A stretch of 64,000 nt of DNA from assembly GCA_965246905.1 (NCBI GenBank), contig CBDFFZ010000002.1, positions 186,001-250,000 on the forward strand. The letters run 5' to 3'. Numbering within the stretch: position 1 is the stretch's first letter; every line of letters begins with the position of its first letter. The position numbers and the translations under genes are program-made. The DNA comes from UBA1952 sp965246905. GTDB lineage: Bacteria; Bacteroidota; Bacteroidia; Chitinophagales; Chitinophagaceae. Below, piece after piece: positions 60,859 to 64,000 of this stretch. The notes beneath the pieces were generated by a model, which saw nothing but the letters and a program-made list of their open reading frames with translations, searched no databases and had not been told where the DNA came from.

Positions 60859-62054
60859 AGTGAGAGATTAATACCGGCATTTGCCGCATCCTTAACCAGG
60901 CGGATGCCAGTAAACTGCCAGCGCAGATGTGGGTGAAAAAAGTTGCGGTATGAGGAGCGGCTATGCCCGGTGGGCGTGGCAACGGAAGCACCACGCAGTA
61001 CCATCTGGCTCACCATAAACTTACCGTTGTATTCGCCGATCGCACCCGCAGCCCGTATAAAGCCCGGGTATGGAAGATAAGCGCTGCCCGTCCATTCCCA
61101 GCGCTGCCCCCAGCCGAATTGGGGAGCGGCTACTTCCCATTCTGCTTCAGTAGGCAATCTCAATCCGGCCCACGCAGCATAGGCTGCGGCTTCATAATAG
61201 GAGATATGGCAAAGTGGTGCGGTGGGGTCAACCGGCACTAATCCCGCGAGTGTATAGTTATACCAGCTTTCATCCACAAGGTGCCAGTACATAGGTGCCC
61301 TTATGCCGGTTGTTTTGAGCCAGTCCCAGCCTTCGGCGTGCCAGTATTGGTGGTGTTCATAAGCGCCGGATTCCATGAATTTCAGGTAAGCGCCATTGGT
61401 AATGAGTGCATCGGCTATTTCATATTCCCCGAGATACACTTTATGCCTGCCCAGCTCATTATCAAAACAAAATCCATCCCCGGCAAAGCCGATTTCATAA
61501 ACCCCGGCATCCACCTTTATAAAGGAGCGCGGTGCTTGTGCTGCAGTCGCAACTTCGGTTTCAGCTGTATTATAGGCAGGAAAAAGCGGGTTATGACCAA
61601 GTATGTATTTGATATCAGTAAGCAGGAGCTCGCCGTGCTGCTCTTCATGGTTCAGGCCAAGCTCAGCAATAGTGGCTGCTTCATCCGTTATTTCTCCTTC
61701 AAGAAATTGCAGCATCTGTTCGTCCACATACTTACGGTAAGCATAGACATCCGCTACCGAAGGCCGGCTCAGGTTGCCACGGTCGGTACGGATGACGCGT
61801 GCGCCGATGGTTTCATAATAGCTGTTGAATACGTAGTTATAATCGGGACTATAAAGAGCATAGCCAGCTACGAATTCGTGTAACACGAAGGTTTCAAAAA
61901 ACCAGGTAGTATGGCCGAGGTGCCACTTCGGCGGGCTCACATCTATTACAGGCTGCACTACATAATCCTCTGTTTGGAGTGGTGCGCAAATAGCTTCTGT
62001 AAGCGCTCTTGTTTTCCTATACCTTGTTGTAAGGAGTATATTGCCTGTGCTCAT
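60855..62054 (-). CDS. egtB: Ergothioneine sulfoxide synthase EgtB
   Basis: The 399-residue enzyme has an N-terminal DinB-like domain and a C-terminal formylglycine-generating-enzyme-like domain. The iron ligands are expected in HLGHTTWFFET and NHEEQHGELLL (three His). The C-terminal part shows YEIGFAGDGFCFDNELGRHK, PVTN-like positions (here ADALITNGAYLKF), LRLPTEAEWEVAA, WGQRWEWTGSAY and VLRGASVATPTGHSRSSYRN. EgtB joins hercynine with a thiol (gamma-glutamylcysteine or cysteine) and oxidises the sulfur with O2. No fused methyltransferase is present, so it is EgtB rather than OvoA. It follows directly on the UBP zinc-finger gene and overlaps egtD. Confidence 0.92.
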   Translation of the reverse strand: MSTGNILLTTRYRKTRALTEAICAPLQTEDYVVQPVIDVSPPKWHLGHTTWFFETFVLHEFVAGYALYSPDYNYVFNSYYETIGARVIRTDRGNLSRPSVADVYAYRKYVDEQMLQFLEGEITDEAATIAELGLNHEEQHGELLLTDIKYILGHNPLFPAYNTAETEVATAAQAPRSFIKVDAGVYEIGFAGDGFCFDNELGRHKVYLGEYEIADALITNGAYLKFMESGAYEHHQYWHAEGWDWLKTTGIRAPMYWHLVDESWYNYTLAGLVPVDPTAPLCHISYYEAAAYAAWAGLRLPTEAEWEVAAPQFGWGQRWEWTGSAYLPYPGFIRAAGAIGEYNGKFMVSQMVLRGASVATPTGHSRSSYRNFFHPHLRWQFTGIRLVKDAANAGINLSL

Positions 62055-62324
62055 TTAGTAATCGGCCATTTGGTTATCTGCATAGCACCAAAGCCAGCGT
62101 TCTCCGGGCTCTGCCGAGCTGATCACCGGGTGCTGTGTGCCCTGATAATGCTGTGTCATGTGCTGGTTGGGTGAGTCATCGCAACAGAGGGTGGCGCCAC
62201 AAGTCTGGCAGGTGCGCAGATGTACCCAGCTATCCCCTGTTTTAATGCATTCTTCACATTCGTAGGCTTTGGCTGTTTGCAGTGACGTAAGCCCGGCAAT
62301 GTGACCGCAAATTTGCTGTTTCAT
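62055..62324 (-). CDS. UBP-type zinc-finger protein
   Basis: The 89-residue protein is a single UBP-type (ZnF-UBP) zinc finger: ICGHIAGL, YECEECIKTGDSWVHLRTCQ, TCGATLCCDDSPNQHMTQHY and HPVISSAEPGERWLWCYADN. Cys and His residues are complete (C-x2-C, C-x2-C, C, H-x3-H patterns). Eukaryotic relatives bind the C-terminus of ubiquitin; in bacteria there is no ubiquitin and the partner is unknown. The gene lies 21 bp after the thioredoxin-reductase fusion gene and directly before egtB (no gap). This pairing with a fused response-regulator/thioredoxin-reductase gene is seen in other bacteria and suggests a functional link. Confidence 0.88.
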   Translation of the reverse strand: MKQQICGHIAGLTSLQTAKAYECEECIKTGDSWVHLRTCQTCGATLCCDDSPNQHMTQHYQGTQHPVISSAEPGERWLWCYADNQMADY

Positions 62325-62345
62325 TTTAGATCGTGTTTTAATTGC

Positions 62346-64000
62346 CTATACCTCGGCAAGGTAACGGTGAACGAATGAGATCGACATCGAGCCTTCGCCT
62401 ACGGCAGATGCCACGCGGGCCATAGCGCCGCTACGCACATCTCCGGCTGCAAATATACCGGGTGTGCAGGTTTCAAGCAGGTATGGATCACGCTCCAGCT
62501 TCCAGATTTTATTGTAAGTCTTATAGTTTTTGAGCTCGCGGCCCGTCTCTATGAAACCTTTCTCATCCTTAATAAAATCAAGGCCCATCCATTCCGTAAC
62601 GGGCCTTGCCCCTATAAATATAAAAAGCGCATTTGCCGGCCTTGCTTCGAGCACCTGGGTATCTACATTCTCCAACACAAGCTCCTCCAGCTTATCGCTG
62701 CCTTTTGCCTCCTGTACTTCTGTGCCGGTAAGCACTTCAATATTGGGCAGCGCAGCGATCTGATCTATAAGGTAAGCGCTCATGGTATAGCTCAATGAAT
62801 CTTTGCGGATGATGATAAAGACATTTGCAGCAAATTTGGAAAGATAAACAGCCGCCTGGCCTGCACTGTTGCCGCCGCCAACAATATACACCTGCCGGCC
62901 TTTATAAGCAGCGGCCTCCGTCATGGCAGCACCGTAGTAAATCCCTGCTCCGCTAAATTCCTCCACACCTTTTTTCTCCAGCTTGCGGTAATCGACACCT
63001 GTGGTAATTACTACTGCGCGGGTGTTTATTTCTGTGTCATCTTCGAGTACAATAATTTTATAGCCATCTTTATGCCTGATCTCTTTAACTGTTCTCGGAG
63101 TGAGCAATTCAGCGCCTAATCGGCTTGCCTGCGCAGTGGCCCGCCGCGTGAGCTCGCCGCCGCTCAGCCCCGTTGGGAAGCCTAAATAATTTTCGATGCG
63201 AGAGGAGGTGCCCGCCTGCCCGCCGGGGGCATTGCGCTCTATGAGGAGTGTCTTCAACCCTTCCGAAGCGCCGTAAACCGCAGCAGCAAGTCCTGCAGGG
63301 CCGGCGCCGATGATCACCACATCATACACTTTTTCTGCAGCCTGAGGGTTTAATCCTATGCGCGCAGCAATATCCTGAATGGAAGGGACAGCCAGGAACG
63401 AGCCATCTTCAAAAAAAACGACCGGCAGGTCTTTGGATGTAAGGTTATTCATTTGAAGCAGTGCGGCGCTTTCTTCATTATCATCCATATCCATCCATTT
63501 ATAAGGTACGAGGTTTCCTGCGAGAAACTCCTTTATAGTATGGCTCTTGGGTGAGTATTGATAGCCGATAAGCCTGATGCCCGTTGCATCCTGCCGGGCC
63601 GTAACCTGCCATTCATCCAGCAGATCATCCATTACCGGGTAGAGCTTTTCTTCGGGAGGATTCCAGGGTTTGGTGAGGTAATAATCCAGCCGTACGTCGT
63701 TGATGGCGCGAATGGCCGCATCTGTATCTGCATAGGCTGTAAGCAGCACTCGTTTTGCTTCCGGAAAAATTTCGATGGCCTTCTTTAAAAAGGCTACGCC
63801 TTCCATATCAGGCATACGCTGATCGGTAAGAAAGAGCGCTACGGTTTCGCTTTTATTCTTCAGCAGCGGCAGCATATCCAGCGCCTCCTGCGGGGATGTT
63901 GTGCTGAGCACTTTATAGTCTTTACGGTAATGATCTTTCATGTCGCGGGCAATAGCGCGAAGCACCTGCGGATCATCATCAATGCAAATAATAACGGGTA
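62346..64000 (-). CDS. Fused response regulator / thioredoxin-reductase-like protein (partial)
   Basis: The frame is open to the right edge, so the start is outside the window; the visible 551 codons begin PVIICIDDDPQVLRAIARDM, the start of a receiver domain. Phospho-acceptor Asp lies in FLTDQRMPDMEG, and the Lys in LTKPWNPPEE is in place. A thioredoxin-like domain without CxxC follows (about residues 135-215), then a thioredoxin-reductase-like FAD/NAD(P) domain: VVIIGAGPAGLAAAVYGA, NAPGGQAGTSSRIENYLGFP, YIVGGGNSAGQAA, GIFAAGDVRSG. The redox-active CxxC of true thioredoxin reductase is missing: the segment reads GIYYGAAMTEAA. It may therefore act as a signal-controlled oxidoreductase with another electron acceptor. 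First gene of the operon with UBP, egtB and egtD. Confidence 0.88.
   Translation of the reverse strand, partial: PVIICIDDDPQVLRAIARDMKDHYRKDYKVLSTTSPQEALDMLPLLKNKSETVALFLTDQRMPDMEGVAFLKKAIEIFPEAKRVLLTAYADTDAAIRAINDVRLDYYLTKPWNPPEEKLYPVMDDLLDEWQVTARQDATGIRLIGYQYSPKSHTIKEFLAGNLVPYKWMDMDDNEESAALLQMNNLTSKDLPVVFFEDGSFLAVPSIQDIAARIGLNPQAAEKVYDVVIIGAGPAGLAAAVYGASEGLKTLLIERNAPGGQAGTSSRIENYLGFPTGLSGGELTRRATAQASRLGAELLTPRTVKEIRHKDGYKIIVLEDDTEINTRAVVITTGVDYRKLEKKGVEEFSGAGIYYGAAMTEAAAYKGRQVYIVGGGNSAGQAAVYLSKFAANVFIIIRKDSLSYTMSAYLIDQIAALPNIEVLTGTEVQEAKGSDKLEELVLENVDTQVLEARPANALFIFIGARPVTEWMGLDFIKDEKGFIETGRELKNYKTYNKIWKLERDPYLLETCTPGIFAAGDVRSGAMARVASAVGEGSMSISFVHRYLAEV

Noticed and set aside
1..64000. tRNA, rRNA, CRISPR arrays, complete insertion sequences
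   Set aside because: I looked for T-arm-like motifs, rRNA-like stretches, regularly spaced direct repeats and transposase genes and found none that I can support.

Overview
The window reads as a chromosome segment of a Bacteroidota bacterium, most likely of the Chitinophagaceae or a close relative. The grounds are several exported proteins with type IX secretion (T9SS) C-terminal sorting domains, a DUF2480 protein, a split (homocysteine-domain-only) MetH, no obvious Shine-Dalgarno sequences, and many TAnnTTTG/TAnnTTTA boxes of the Bacteroidota sigma-factor type just upstream of genes. I saw no rRNA, tRNA or CRISPR array.

Region 1 (1-12940, minus strand) is one tight operon. It runs from a 999-residue outer-membrane beta-barrel protein, through a 385-residue exported protein, an OmpH/Skp-like periplasmic chaperone and a lipoprotein split by an in-frame TGA, to a 2245-residue YD/RHS-type exoprotein and two small secreted proteins. 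Base composition drops sharply inside the 385-residue gene (near 9120), so the downstream part looks like an exchanged cassette. A serine-recombinase fragment lies upstream (13314-13517).

Region 2 (13.6-33.1 kb) is mostly core: lutB, a DUF7033 polysaccharide-deacetylase-like gene, DUF1003, an L,D-transpeptidase, DUF2480 and a PpiD-like foldase on the left; nadA, T9SS cargo, a metzincin, mnmG-recX, apaG and typA on the right. The divergent gap 20.7-21.2 kb holds a cluster of DnaA-box-like 9-mers next to an AT-rich tract, and two parS-type sites lie at and inside mnmG 5 kb away. Together they suggest that the window covers the replication origin and the chromosome-partitioning centre.

Region 3 (33.1-44.7 kb) is AT-rich and accessory. 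It contains a lone NmrA-family gene among short repeats, a large T9SS adhesin-like protein, and then an array of eight minus-strand single genes or gene pairs. Large imperfect inverted repeats separate several of them; these begin after a stop codon with ...AAC and end just before a start codon with GTTRGYGGC. This looks like an integron-type cassette array without an integrase (or an unrecognised analogue). Three array genes carry single-base frameshifts.

Region 4 (44.7-64 kb) is core: the MetH homocysteine domain, an OMP, mazG, an NtrY-like membrane histidine kinase, murB, a dipeptide epimerase, polA, kynurenine 3-monooxygenase, recJ, and a redox operon made of a receiver-thioredoxin-reductase fusion (cut by the right edge), a UBP zinc finger, egtB and egtD for ergothioneine synthesis.
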